From Aurantiochytrium sp. KH105 (lineage: Eukaryota; Sar; Bigyra; Thraustochytrida; Thraustochytriidae), in the NCBI GenBank assembly GCA_003116975.1, contig BGKB01000023.1, positions 62,001 to 126,000 on the forward strand: DNA of 64,000 nucleotides, read 5' to 3'. The translations under genes were made by a program, and so were the position numbers. The notes beneath the pieces are model-generated. The model searched no databases. It was not told the origin of the DNA and saw nothing but the letters and a program-made list of their open reading frames with translations. This document shows positions 34,813 through 45,300 of the stretch, in pieces; the stretch's first letter is position 1; every line of letters begins with the position of its first letter.

Positions 34813-37515
34813 TTACTTGGAGCCCTGGGCCTTGGCGACGTAGTCGTCCATCTCGTTGAAGTTCATGTAGCGGTAAGTATCGTCGGCGTCCTTCTGGAGG
34901 AACTCGTGCTTCTTGAGGTATTCCTCCGGGGTGGGGAGGTAGCCAAAGATGGCCGAGACGGCAGCGAGCTCAGCACTAGCGAGGTAGACGTTTGCGCCCT
35001 TGCCCAGGCGGTTGGGGAAGTTGCGAGTCGAGGTGGAGACAACGGTGGAGTTCTCCTTGACGCGGGCCTGGTTACCCATGCAGAGCGAGCAGCCGGGCAT
35101 CTCGAGGCGGGCGCCAGAGGTGCCAAAGGTCGAGTAGTAGCCCTCGTCGGAGAGAGTGGACTCGTCCATCTTGGTGGGCGGGGCAATCCAGAGACGGGTG
35201 GGGACCTCGCCCTCCTGCTGGCTGAGGAGCTTGCCAGCGGCGCGGAAGTGGCCAACGTTGGTCATGCAGCTGCCAATGAAAACCTCGTCAATCTTGTCAC
35301 CCTGGACCTCGGAGAGAAGCTTGGCATCATCCGGGTCGTTGGGGCAGCAGACGACGGGCTCCTTGATCTCGTTGAGGTCAATGTCGATGGTGGCGGCGTA
35401 CTCGGCGTTCTTGTCGGCGCGGAGAAGCACGGGGTTGGCGATCCAGTCCTCCATCTTGCCAATGCGGCGCTCGATGGTGCGGGCGTCGCCGTAGCCCTCG
35501 GCGATCATCCACTGAAGGAGAACAATGTTGCTCTTGAGGTACTCAATGATGGGCTCCTCGTTGAGCTCGATGGTGCAGCCGGCGGCGGAGCGCTCGGCGG
35601 AGGCATCGGAGAGTTCAAAGGCCTGCTCGCACTTGAGGTTGGGGAGGCCCTCAATCTCGAGGATGCGGCCGCTAAAGATGTTCTTCTTGCCCTGCTTGGC
35701 GACGGTGAGGTGGCCGTCCTGGATGGCCTGGTACGGGATGGCGTGCACAAGGTCACGGAGGGTGATGCCGGGCTGCATCTCGCCGTGGAAGCGGACGCGG
35801 ACGGACTCGGGCATGCTGAGGGGCATGGAGCCGGTGGCCGCGGCAAAGGCGACGAGGCCACTGCCGGCAGGGAAGGAGATACCGAGGGGGAAGCGGGTGT
35901 GCGAGTCACCACCGGTACCGACCGTGTCGGGGAGGAGCATGCGGTTCAGCCACGAGTGAATGATACCGTCACCGGGGCGGAGAGAAACACCACCGCGGTT
36001 GCGGATAAAGTCCGGAAGAGTGTGGTGGGTGACAACATCGACCGGCTTGGGATAAGCGGCGGTGTGGCAAAAGGACTGCATGACGAGGTCAGACTGGAAG
36101 CCAAGGCAGGCAAGATCCTTGAGCTCGTCGCGGGTCATAGGGCCGGTGGTATCCTGGGAGCCGACCGTGGTCATGAGGGGCTCGCAGTAGTTGTGGGGAA
36201 GGACACCGTCGAGGCCGCAGGCCTTGCCGACCATCTTCTGGGCGAGCGTGTAGCCCTGGTCCTCCTTGGGCTCGATCTTGCCGGGCACGCGGAAGACATC
36301 CGAGGGCTCCTTGCCGAGGGACTCGCAGGCCTTGGCGGTAAGGCCACGGCCAATGATGAGCGGGATGCGGCCACCGGCCTGCACCTCGTCAAAGAGGACA
36401 TCCGAGGCGAGCTTGAAGGTGGTGATCTCCTCGCCGGACTCGTGGTCCTTGACGACACCGTCGTACGGGTAGATGTCGACGACGCTGCCCATCTTGAGCT
36501 TCTCAACGTCCATCTCAATGGGGAGGGCGCCAGAGTCCTCGGCAGTGTTGAAGAAGATGGGGGCGATCTTGCCACCGAGCACGACACCACCGGTGCGCTT
36601 GTTGGGCACAAAGGGGATGTCATCACCCATGTGCCAGAGCACACTGTTGATGGCACTCTTGCGCGAGGAGCCGGTACCAACGACATCACCGCAGTAGGCG
36701 AGGGGGAAGCCCTTCTCCTTGAGTTCGGCGATTTGCTTCATGGCGTCATCAATGCCCTCGCGGGGGTTCTTGAGCATGGCCTTGGCGTGGAGAGGAATGT
36801 CCGGGCGCGACCAGGCGTCGGGGGCGGGGGAAAGGTCATCGGTGTTGGTCTCACCGGGGACCATGAAGATGGTGACGGTGATCTTCTCAGGGACCTTCTC
36901 CTTCTTGAGGAACCACTCGGCCTTGGCCCAGGACTCAATGACCTCCTTGGCCATGGCGTTGCCGGCCTTGGCCTTGTCCTCGACGTCATGGAAGGCGTCA
37001 AAGACGAGGAGAGTGTGCTTGAGTGCATCGGCGGCAATCTGGCCGAGTTCTTCGTCGTCGAGGAGCTCGATGAGGGGCGCGACGTTGTAGCCACCCTGCA
37101 TGGTGCCGAGGAGCTTGGCGGCGTGCTTCCTGTCGACGAGGGGGCTCTCGGTCTCGCCCTTGGCCACGGCGGTGAGGAAGCTGGCCTTGACGTAAGCAGC
37201 CTCATCGACACCGGGGGGGACGCGGCTCTCGAGGAGCTCGACGAGGCGCTCCTCCTCGCCCTTCTCGGGGTTCTTGAGCTGCTCGACGAGGTCGCTCATC
37301 TGCTCCGCGTTGAGGGGGCGGGGAACGATGTCCTCGGCCTTGCGCTCCTCGACGTGCTCATCGTAAGCGTCCATGAACGCGGAGAACTCGCGCGCAGAGA
37401 TCATCTGCGTGGCGGCGCCATGGTGGGCGGTGAGGCTGGCGCCGACGGCGCCGCGGCGGACGCTCGCGGCGGCGGCGAGCTTCGCGCCGCGCGAGAGGAC
37501 CGCACGGCCGATCAT
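34813..37515 (-). CDS. acnB: Aconitate hydratase B (bacterial-type AcnB), organelle-targeted
   Basis: 900 residues from the ATG at 37515. The protein interconverts citrate and isocitrate in the TCA cycle; AcnB can also act on 2-methylisocitrate. The first 40 or so residues ([21 protein letters not shown]) form a basic, Ala/Ser-rich amphipathic leader typical of a mitochondrial presequence. Then comes the AcnB-specific N-terminal HEAT-like domain, followed by domain 4 and domains 1-3. That order is the AcnB one, not the AcnA/IRP order. The three 4Fe-4S cysteines are Cys750 (GSCMTN), Cys809 and Cys812 (GCSLC). Their spacing of 59 and 3 equals that of E. coli AcnB (710, 769, 772), offset by 40 residues. 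Codon use is strongly C/G-ending, suggesting high expression, and produces a long antisense open frame. Confidence 0.96.
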   Translation of the reverse strand: MIGRAVLSRGAKLAAAASVRRGAVGASLTAHHGAATQMISAREFSAFMDAYDEHVEERKAEDIVPRPLNAEQMSDLVEQLKNPEKGEEERLVELLESRVPPGVDEAAYVKASFLTAVAKGETESPLVDRKHAAKLLGTMQGGYNVAPLIELLDDEELGQIAADALKHTLLVFDAFHDVEDKAKAGNAMAKEVIESWAKAEWFLKKEKVPEKITVTIFMVPGETNTDDLSPAPDAWSRPDIPLHAKAMLKNPREGIDDAMKQIAELKEKGFPLAYCGDVVGTGSSRKSAINSVLWHMGDDIPFVPNKRTGGVVLGGKIAPIFFNTAEDSGALPIEMDVEKLKMGSVVDIYPYDGVVKDHESGEEITTFKLASDVLFDEVQAGGRIPLIIGRGLTAKACESLGKEPSDVFRVPGKIEPKEDQGYTLAQKMVGKACGLDGVLPHNYCEPLMTTVGSQDTTGPMTRDELKDLACLGFQSDLVMQSFCHTAAYPKPVDVVTHHTLPDFIRNRGGVSLRPGDGIIHSWLNRMLLPDTVGTGGDSHTRFPLGISFPAGSGLVAFAAATGSMPLSMPESVRVRFHGEMQPGITLRDLVHAIPYQAIQDGHLTVAKQGKKNIFSGRILEIEGLPNLKCEQAFELSDASAERSAAGCTIELNEEPIIEYLKSNIVLLQWMIAEGYGDARTIERRIGKMEDWIANPVLLRADKNAEYAATIDIDLNEIKEPVVCCPNDPDDAKLLSEVQGDKIDEVFIGSCMTNVGHFRAAGKLLSQQEGEVPTRLWIAPPTKMDESTLSDEGYYSTFGTSGARLEMPGCSLCMGNQARVKENSTVVSTSTRNFPNRLGKGANVYLASAELAAVSAIFGYLPTPEEYLKKHEFLQKDADDTYRYMNFNEMDDYVAKAQGSK

Positions 37516-38172
37516 CTTGCCTTTGTTGTTACTGTGTCTGAGCCGAACAGACGCGCGTTTTCCTGTGAGGATTGAGGTATGTATGGATAGATGGAAACGA
37601 ATGGTTTCGCGCAAGCAACCAAAGTGGTTCGATTGATTTGAGCGGTGAGCGTCAGTTTCTTTCCAATCTTTCTTTTTTTCGTTTCCCACCCTTTCTCTGT
37701 CTCTCTCACTCTCGTTTTTTCGCCTCGCTTTGTGTTCACGTTGTGGCGATCTCTTCTCTGTCTGCTCAGCCTCTCGCTCCCTCTTTCGACCTTGCTCACG
37801 CAACCACGGTGCCTTTCTTTCGCGGCCATCGCTCGCCCGGCCGCCCGCCCGCTCCCTCTCTCCGCCAGCCACTCTCTCCTTGGTGCATGATTTCCAGCCT
37901 CTCCAGGTGGTCCCTTTCTTCCTCTTGCATTGCACAGCACTTGACATCCACCGTCGGATCCACCCGCCAGCCTCCGCTTTCCTTCCTTTCTGCCGACGCG
38001 GCCGAGGAAGCGCCGCGAACAGCGCCGACCGCGCTTTCCTTCTTTCTCCGCTCGCGCGGCCGGGCTTCTCTCTCTGCCGCGCCGCGTCTCGCTCGCGCGC
38101 TCGCCCGCGGGCTGCAGCTGCTGCTGCTGCACCTCGGGCGCCGTCGCTCATCCATCCTTTCCACGCCTTGCG

Positions 38173-38242
38173 AGGCAGTGCAATGCGGTGCAGTGCAATG
38201 CAGTGCAGTGCAATGCAGTGCAATGCATGCAGTGCAATGCAA
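38173..38242. repeat. TGCAATGCAG tandem repeat
   Basis: About seven imperfect units of TGCAATGCAG/TGCAGTGCAA. The array is almost self-complementary (TGCA cores), so it could form hairpins or slip during replication. Confidence 0.85.
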
Positions 38243-38520
38243 CCCAATACAAAAAGCAGGCCAATTCAAACCCGATCTTTTCGCGCTCCTTTTTCAAACC
38301 CAAGCCCGCCGCTCGATGCCTCTCGCCGCGCGCCGCCGCGCGCTCTCCGCTCTCGCCGCGCGCCCGCGCGCCCGCCCTCCGCGCATCGCTCGCGCGCGCG
38401 CGCGCTCGCTCGCTCGCTCGCTCGCGCGCCGCACGTACCGGGGTGCTGGTCCTCGCTCGGGGTCGAAGGGGTTTGCCGCCTCTGCCGCCGCGCGAGTCGC
38501 CGCCGCGCCGGACTCCGCGC

Positions 38521-38546
38521 CNTCTGTCTGTCTGTCTGTCTGTTTG
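38521..38546. repeat. TCTG microsatellite beside an unresolved base
   Basis: Five or six TCTG units follow directly after the only ambiguous base (n) in the window. The base probably marks a sequencing or assembly uncertainty at the repeat edge; true repeat length is unknown. Confidence 0.9.
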
Positions 38547-39875
38547 TTTACTATTACTGACTGCGAGGAGGGGAGGAGAAAGAAGACCCTCGGCATTCGG
38601 GTGGCGCAGCCAGGCATCGATCGAGACGAGACATTCCCGCGCTCGCGGCGACGCCTCGACCGGCGGCCTGCATGCATGGCTCCTGGCGGCTGGCTCGCCG
38701 AGGTGCGGGAGCGTTGGCTCTGGCCTGGCCTCGCCTTTGCCAATCATTCGTTCGCTCTTTTGAGTTCCTCCTGGCTGCCAGAAAGGCAGGCAGCCAGGAG
38801 GCAGGCCTTCATTCCTGCACCTTTTGTTACTACATTTTCATGTTGGTTTTCAATGATTTTGTTTATCCTGACCGAGGATCGATCGATGGATGGATCGACG
38901 GATCGAGCGCAGTGCGCCGGCGAGCAAACCTGCGCGGTGCAAGACCCTGCGCAACGATGTGTCGCGCCGCCGCGGCAACCGCAGCCCCCCACGCGTGGAC
39001 CGGAGCTGCGTCGGCGCTGGCTTTGAACTGGCCAGGACCAGCACAAGAGATCGCTCGATCGATCGATTGATCTTCGAGCTGCAGCTAGCTGGCCACTCAC
39101 CATCGCTCATGACTCACTCTCTGCCTGTGATGTGGGTGATAACTTTTTTCACATTCATTCTTTTATTTCTTCATTCATTCCATCCACCTTTTTATTGCTT
39201 CACTTCCACAGTCGACGACTGCCAGCTGAAAAGAAACCCTCGGCGAGGCTAGCTCGGGCCACAAGCTCGGCTCCGCGTCCCTCGCTCTGCACCTGCACCT
39301 GCGCTGCACCTCCTCGCCCTCCCTCGAGCCACCCTGCGAGCGACGTCTTCTGCTCTGCTCTCTCCTCTCCCCTCCGTCTCCGAGGACCATCCTTCCGCGC
39401 GCTCTCACACATTTCCGCCACCACCACCAATAAACAGCACCAACATGCAACTTGCACCTGCAGCAGCAGCAGCAGCTGCAGCTCGCACGCTGCGCCAAGC
39501 CAAGTCGCAAGCCGAGTCGCAGCCGAGTCCCCGTGGCTTTCTCCCTGGCGGCGCCTTCCCGTCCGCGCCGAGGCCTAAGCCAAGATGTCCTGCACAACGG
39601 AATGCAAAAAATCCTGGAAAAACTCGGTCCTGGCGTCGCATACGTCGCGCTCCTTCCTCTTGCCGCCCGCTCTTATCCGCACCATCCATCCATGCTGGCC
39701 GGAGTAAGCGCGCCGCGCGCGGGGCGCAATGCGCGGCCCTGGGTTGGACCAAGCGCCGCGAGGGCCGCGGGGCCAAGGCCGCGCGCCCGCGCGAGACGCA
39801 TGCGCAGGGGGAGGGAGGGAGATGAGATGCGCCTCCACGATCGTGCAGGCAGGCGCGGTCGCAGGCCGCCGCCGC

Positions 39876-39918
39876 GACGAGGACCGCGACGAGGACCGCG
39901 ACGAGGACCGCGACGAGG
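39876..39918. repeat. GACGAGGACCGC 12-mer array
   Basis: Three to four tandem 12-base units, followed by a short GGCGC run. The length is a multiple of three, but no supported gene covers it. Confidence 0.85.
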
Positions 39919-40125
39919 AGCGGCGCGGCGCGGCGCGGCGCGGCGCGCGAGCTCGCCTGGCCGAGCGCGCCGCCGCCGGCGGCTGGCTGGCGCTGGCTGG
40001 CCGCGAGCCGCGCTTTCCTCGTCAGGCGCGAGCTCCCGCAGAATCGATCGCAGATCCGGGCGCAGACGTATCCGCGAATTCGCTCGCGGCAGCAGCGCGG
40101 CCGAGGCGCGCCTCATCATCCATCA

Positions 40126-40164
40126 TCTGCGACGCCTGCGACGCCTGCGACGCCTGCGACGCCT
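40126..40164. repeat. GACGCCTGC 9-mer array
   Basis: Four near-perfect 9-base units. No supported gene covers it. Confidence 0.85.
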
Positions 40165-40861
40165 CTGCGAACGAAGGCTCCCGCGCGGACGGGATCCGCG
40201 CTCGCGGAAAGCGCTTCCAAGAACGCGAGCGAGTGATGTGAGCGGGGCAGCGCGATGCGGTGCAGGGCAATGCGCGCGTGCATGCTCTGAGAGCCTCACG
40301 GATGGCAGCTGCCACTGCAAGCGTCGTGTCAGCGAGGAGAGGAAGCCTGGGAGGGAGGGAGCAAGGGAGGGAGAAAGGAATGACCACGACGCGGGAGCGA
40401 GAAACGACCTGGGACCGAGAAACGACTCGCGAGCGAGAGGGCTGGTGCTGGTCATGGAAAGGAAAGGAAAAAAAATTCGCTGCTCGAATTACTTACGTCC
40501 TAGCTGCTTTTCTCCCCGCCAGCAGTTGGCGCAGATGATGCTGCTGGCAGAAATGGAGAAGTCTAGCAGGGAATACCAGCGGCCGGCGCTCAACACGTCT
40601 TCTGTTTTGTCTTGTCTTGTCTTGTTTGTTTTGCATTTTCAACAATGCATGCATGGATCGTGGCTGCAGGCAGATAGATGTGCATCGGTCTCACTTCAAG
40701 AATCTCTTCAGTCTCTCAGTCTCTGTCTCTCTCTCTCTCTCTCAAGCTCTCCCTTTTCCTTCTTCTCACAGCGTGCCACGTTGGCCCGAGCGAGTGGGTC
40801 GGCAGCAGAATAAATGACTATGCTTTAGCAAGCAGAGAGCCAGATGACATGAATGGCCTTC

Positions 40862-41875
40862 TCAGGTTGTCTTCTTCTCCGGTGAAGAGGCGTCCGGCGC
40901 GGCATCACAAGCGCTGGCAGACTCAGATGCAGAGGGAGCGAGCTTGCCCTCTTCCTCCGGAGTGGACGAGGTCTCCTGATTGTCAAGCACAGCGCGCTTG
41001 AAGCGAGTCCACGCCATATCTGCAAAGTAACGGAAAATGAGAACACGCACGAGCCGGCGGTCGCCACGAAAGCTCTGCGTGCCGCTATCCGTAGACTTTT
41101 TCCTGTCAGCGTCCTCCTCCTCCTCCTCCTCCTCCTCCCCCTCGTCGTCGTCATCATCGTCATCGGCAGAAACCTTCTGATCCAAGTCCTTGCCAGCCTC
41201 CTCGACGCTGCGCTTTGCCTGCGCGGCCTGTTTGCGGCTCTCCGTCGGACGCTTTGGTAAGAGGTGGTCTCCGCCCAGCTGCATGAGCATGCCAAAGAAC
41301 ATATCGCAGCCCTCGTCCGTGTTCACGTAGGCATCAGCAACTGTCCAAGCCCCGCGCTTCGTGCCGAGGTGTGTCTCCAGAAAGACCTCGCAGTCTGTGC
41401 CGCCATCATTCTTGTATCCCGTCGAGGGAAAGTTCTCGACCTGCTCGAGCACGCTGCACAGGACCACTTGGTACGCCGTCTGAAAGTCGTAGGTGCTGTT
41501 GAACTGCACGCGCAGTTCCTCCTTGGGCATCATAAAGCAACGTTTGCGCTCCTTCGGGTCGAGCTCGAGCCACCAGGTGACAAAGTCCGCCCCGTGCTGC
41601 TCGAAGCGCTCGCGATAGATGCCCATGGTCTCCTTGAGCATTCGACGAAACTTAACGCGGTCGGCCCAGACCTCATTCTGCATAAAGGGCGGCCATGGCG
41701 ATCGACGTTCCGTGCGTCCGTCATCAGTCTCTACGTCCGAGCACAGCGCCATAAAGTCTTGCATGCCCATGCCGCCGTGCGTAAACCCGCAACAATTGCA
41801 TCCGCCTTGGTTTACGAACTCGAACATAACGCGGTCCACGACCCAGGTGTCGAGAAATCGTCCAAAGAAAGCCAT
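40862..41875 (-). CDS. Unrecognised acidic-tailed protein
   Basis: 337 residues; the start is the ATG at 41875 (the frame continues upstream without an ATG). I recognise no family. The N-terminal 220 residues look globular and are rich in aromatic residues: FFGRFLDTWVVDRVMFEF, a Gly/Cys stretch GGCNCCGF, WPPFMQNEVWADRVKFRRML and FVTWWLELDPKERKRCFMMP. A basic helix, then a run of Asp/Glu (about 240-262), separates this from a short second folded-looking part (RRLVRVLIFRYFADMAWTRFKRAVL). The tail is disordered. The CxCC stretch near 26 could bind metal, but that is only a guess. The mixed composition and long frame against a GC-rich background support a real gene. Confidence 0.75.
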   Translation of the reverse strand: MAFFGRFLDTWVVDRVMFEFVNQGGCNCCGFTHGGMGMQDFMALCSDVETDDGRTERRSPWPPFMQNEVWADRVKFRRMLKETMGIYRERFEQHGADFVTWWLELDPKERKRCFMMPKEELRVQFNSTYDFQTAYQVVLCSVLEQVENFPSTGYKNDGGTDCEVFLETHLGTKRGAWTVADAYVNTDEGCDMFFGMLMQLGGDHLLPKRPTESRKQAAQAKRSVEEAGKDLDQKVSADDDDDDDEGEEEEEEEEDADRKKSTDSGTQSFRGDRRLVRVLIFRYFADMAWTRFKRAVLDNQETSSTPEEEGKLAPSASESASACDAAPDASSPEKKTT

Positions 41876-43290
41876 CTTTCGTGGTGAAAGGAAACCAAAC
41901 AATCAAGCAAATAAGTAGACGAGTGCGCGGCCTTTCTCAATGACCGCGGTATTGGCGCGCAACAGCCGTTGATGTTCCCTCGTTCAGAAATATACAAGGG
42001 GCCGACGAAGGGCCCTTGCGCGTGTCAATGTGCTTGCTTCCTTGCTTTTGCTCGCTCTTGCTTGCTTGCTTCTCTTTTGCCTGTGTGCTTTACTCAGCTC
42101 TTCTCGTTCACAACGAGAGCGGTTGTCTCGCCGCTCGCGCGAGATCGCGCTGGTCCTGGCGCTCGCGCCTCGACGCGCTTGCTTGCTCGCTTGCGTGCTC
42201 TCCTTCGCAGGCGAGCGGACTTCTCTATTTGCCTAGACACGTCGGTCGTGTGTGCACGCTCCCTATTTCCACCAAAGTGCCACAACGTTCAACTCCAATA
42301 TGAAACTGTCACCCCGGCTTCATTGAACCAATTTTTTGTTTTGCCGAGACACAGCTCCGCGTTTGCCTAAAAGAAACGGCGGGAGAAAGAAAGGGATGCA
42401 GGGATCGCTGCACGGAGGTATTTTCTGGCATTGAGGATTTTCTCTGTTTTTCTAGTTTTGACCAAGAAATTCATGCCAATTGTTCTCATGCCAAGGAGGA
42501 AAACGAGCACCGCCAAAGGGGAGATTGACGAAAAGAAAGGTCAACAAGGAGATTACAATTTTGCTGATAAAGCTGTGCGATTGTCAGCCAAAATGGCTCT
42601 CTTTGTTTTTCAACACGCAGTTCGCGATGTACCATGGCACCTTGGGCCTGAGAATTTCAACGTGATGTGATGATCATGATCGAATTTTACAAGCGAAACG
42701 TACGACTGATGAGCACACTTCTGACGCCGCAACGTTACGTAGGCCTACAACAGCTTCCGCAGATCACCAGTCGCACAGGAAAACACGTAAAGCTGCTGAA
42801 GCCGTCGTTGTTCTCATCTCGTGTCTGCCTTGCGTTCCTCCATGTTTTCCCTGCCGCCCACCACCTTACATTCGAAGGGTAAATCGGCATATACAACCTT
42901 CTTTGGCTTCGCTGATTTTCTAAGCGCAACCATTAATACCATCGTGTAAAATCTTTCGAGCGGTGCCTGTACAAGGTTAGAATAGTATGCTCACTAAACC
43001 GCATGAAGAGCCAATTTTGCAGATTTGAGCGGACCTCAGAAATTGAAAGAAAAGATATGAAACTAGGGGATTTTGACGAAATTTGGAAAGCAATACCGGT
43101 GTAAACATTAAATTTTAGTCCACGAAACTTGTTCGTAAGATGTGCGTACGCCACATACCCTCTCTCCCAAATAATTCCTTCTATCGCTTGACGTTAAAGA
43201 AGAGAAATTCACATCAAATACACCACGCTTGTACAGATAGATTCATGACGCAAAACCCCATGGTCTTGCAGTCATTACTTTACAGAAAGA
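41876..43290. other. Intergenic region, AT-richer right half
   Basis: The left part (to about 42300) is the upstream region of the acidic-tailed gene and has a GCTTGCTT-like low-complexity stretch. From about 42380 to 43290 the base composition shifts towards AT with no repeats and no supportable frame. This part probably includes the 3' untranslated region of the SET gene. I see nothing else in it. Confidence 0.5.
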
Positions 43291-44871
43291 TCAAAGGCCT
43301 AAACAGATACCAAGGACAAGGTCTTGAAAACGGTGTCGAAGAACGACGTGGGAGAGAGCTGAGCGAGCCTTTGCACATCGAGCCATCGAAAGGGACAAGG
43401 TTTCGTGCTCACTGAGCCAGGTCAGTAGGGCACTGCGCTCTGTTTTTGTAGGCCTCTCCGTTTCTATTGCTTCCAAGCGGCCGAGAACCTCGTCAAGCGA
43501 CTGCGAGGCCTCCAAGGCACGCAGCTGACTTTCCGATGCTTGAAAGACCTCTTGCAGCGCAACATCACCCGCGAGAACGGCACTCGTACCAAGCAATTCC
43601 TGGAATTGCGGTACAAGCTCACGAACACAGTTTTGGTGAATGCCCTCTTTCTCGCTACGAAAAACAACACAATACAGAGACGCGGATTGATTCAAGGAGA
43701 GAGGCACGCTGTCAAATGGATTAAAATCCAAAGCAAAGCCCCACTGTGACATGAGCGCTGAGTTTCCCCACTCCCCGTACCAATTATGTACGAGGTCACC
43801 CTTGGCAAACGCACACCTCGAAGTGGCCACAAAGTCCCCGTTTTCATCCATATGATGCGAGAGAGCACAGTTTTCGTTGGCGTGATCTGCAAGGTCAGCG
43901 AAAGGCACCATCGCTACCTCGACAGCTTGATCTCCGAGCGAAAGCATGAAGCTTCGCGAATCAACCATGTCACGCGCCCAAACGTAGTCGTGCTCCTCGA
44001 ACCAGGGTTTGGCTTTGCACACGGACTTGAAGCCATGCCGTAAATGTCTAAACTCCTCTTTGAAGCGGCGTGTGCGCGCCTCGGCCATTTTGAGTGCGCT
44101 CGTTCCTTGTAATATTGCCAGGGTGCTCGCATCTAGGTTTCGTGGCAAGCCTGGTACCCGTTCGGGAAGTAGCGTGGCATATGCGCTCCAACGCGTAGGA
44201 CGGGTGGCGCCAACACGCCGATGCCACATGAGAAGCACAGCCAGAACCATGCGCCGGCTCGTGGAAAATGTGGCATTTCCTGGCGTAAGCTCGTGATCGG
44301 CGAGGCGCCGGATGTGTCCTGCAAGTTGCGCTGAGAGACCTTGCGTTCCGCTCACATTGTGCGCATCCGACGCTGCAAGAATTGCTGCGCGCGGTACGCG
44401 AAGAACTGCGCTCTCCGCGACAAGGTCCCTTGCAGCAATGGTATACCGCGCACCATCTTGGTCTTGAGCCTGCATGCATGTGAGCTCGGACTGAATGCCA
44501 TTTAGACGGGACCACATCTCGAAAGCCGTCCACGCCGGATCTTCTGTTTCCATGGCCAGCAGCAGGCTGCCCAAGACCACTGCAAGCGCCAAGAGGACAC
44601 CGGCGTACGTCACGGCGTCGCCGAGACGGCCGGTGGGATTCTCATCGGCCTCGTCGTCGCTCCCTGCGGTGTCGCCGGCATCGTCATCAGCGGCTTCTGT
44701 CCCCAGGCCCCGCGACCCTGACGCGGCGTCCTCTTGCGCCTGGCGTCGTCGGCCCTTGGCCATCCGGCGTCCTCCGCGAGCCCGCTCTGCCACACTCCCT
44801 TGCCTGGCTCGCTGCAAGATACTACTCCAGGTCTTGCGCGTCTGCTCTTCTCTCTCATTCCTCATCGACAT
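43291..44871 (-). CDS. SET-domain protein (Rubisco-LSMT/SETD-like), membrane-anchored
   Basis: 526 residues from the ATG at 44871 (MSMRNE); there is no in-frame ATG upstream. After a basic/acidic cytosolic-type segment, one hydrophobic span lies at about 85-107 (AVTYAGVLLALAVVLGSLLL), consistent with a signal anchor. A split SET domain of the LSMT/SETD3 class follows: WSAYATLLPE, an iSET helical insertion, ARDMVDSRSFMLS, MVPFADLADHANENC, then YGEWGNSALMSQWGFAL. Such enzymes methylate Lys or His. The usual Asn of the DLxNH motif is Asp here (DLADH), so activity is uncertain. The C-terminal helical region resembles the Rubisco-LSMT substrate-binding domain. A long ATC/GAT microsatellite lies immediately upstream in the leader. 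Confidence 0.8.
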   Translation of the reverse strand: MSMRNEREEQTRKTWSSILQRARQGSVAERARGGRRMAKGRRRQAQEDAASGSRGLGTEAADDDAGDTAGSDDEADENPTGRLGDAVTYAGVLLALAVVLGSLLLAMETEDPAWTAFEMWSRLNGIQSELTCMQAQDQDGARYTIAARDLVAESAVLRVPRAAILAASDAHNVSGTQGLSAQLAGHIRRLADHELTPGNATFSTSRRMVLAVLLMWHRRVGATRPTRWSAYATLLPERVPGLPRNLDASTLAILQGTSALKMAEARTRRFKEEFRHLRHGFKSVCKAKPWFEEHDYVWARDMVDSRSFMLSLGDQAVEVAMVPFADLADHANENCALSHHMDENGDFVATSRCAFAKGDLVHNWYGEWGNSALMSQWGFALDFNPFDSVPLSLNQSASLYCVVFRSEKEGIHQNCVRELVPQFQELLGTSAVLAGDVALQEVFQASESQLRALEASQSLDEVLGRLEAIETERPTKTERSALLTWLSEHETLSLSMARCAKARSALSHVVLRHRFQDLVLGICLGL

Positions 44872-44875
44872 TCGA

Positions 44876-44900
44876 TCATCATCACCAGCATCATCATCAA

Positions 44901-44952
<52 letters not shown>
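44876..44952. repeat. ATC trinucleotide microsatellite
   Basis: About 24 ATC units with a few interruptions (CACCAG, CAAC). It ends 5 bp before the SET gene's ATG on the other strand. Read in the SET direction it is GAT/ATG repeats, so it brings a run of upstream ATG codons. Confidence 0.95.
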
Positions 44953-45221
44953 GTCGTCGCACCCAGCACAGCATCCTTCCTTCCCCGCGCGCGTTTTCCG
45001 TCTCCGCGGCTCGCGCAGCACGTCCTCGCCGCCCGAGGCCCGCGCCGCAAGGCCGCGCAGGGCTCCAGCCGTTGGCGCGGCGAGCGATTGTGCCGCTTGA
45101 AGCAGCGCAGCTGGCAGCGCGTGCTCTACTTTACGATACACGAGGCGACCTTCGCGAGCGCCGGCACCTCTGGAACCCCGCGCGAGCGACGGTTGCGCGG
45201 GCGCTGTTGCGGGGCGGCGGC

Positions 45222-45300
45222 GCAAGTGGACAATGCGGCGGCGCAAGTGGGGCAAAGGCGGTTTGGGCCAGTGGGCGCGGCGAGGCAAGTGCGAGGATAG
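45222..45300. promoter_or_regulatory. GCAAGTG elements between SET and CCT2 genes
   Basis: GCAAGTGGACAATGCGGCGG at 45222-45241 matches the 1540-1559 element at 19 of 20 bases. A second GCAAGTGG follows at 45243-45250 and a GGCAAGTGCG near 45285. They lie about 310-390 bp upstream of CCT2 and 350-430 bp upstream of the SET gene. Confidence 0.5.

Larger units (their letters stand above)
37516..40861. other. 3.3-kb gene-free region with many simple repeats
   Basis: This is the largest gap in the window. It is upstream of AcnB and downstream of an unrecognised minus-strand gene. It contains TGCAATGCAG units (about 38173-38242), GCTC units (about 38402-38428), TCTG units beside an unknown base at about 38521-38545, GATC units (about 39050-39072), a 12-base GACGAGGACCGC array (about 39876-39918), a 9-base GACGCCTGC array (about 40126-40164) and a TC tract (about 40725-40745). 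The open frames encode only Arg/Ala/Gln-rich peptides without family features. A possible 126-residue frame from 39445 is not convincing. Confidence 0.55.

Noticed and set aside
34798-37575. 925-codon open frame antisense to AcnB
   Set aside because: It mirrors AcnB exactly and results from the strong C/G-ending codon bias of that gene. Its Gly/Val/Leu/Glu-rich content has no family features.
39452-40813. 453-codon plus-strand frame in the large gap
   Set aside because: Gln/Arg/Pro repeats derived from microsatellites, with no plausible ATG or domain.
44862-45050. Frame encoding a Met homopolymer
   Set aside because: It is the ATG frame of a microsatellite. Not a protein gene, though it may act as an upstream frame and is reported as such.
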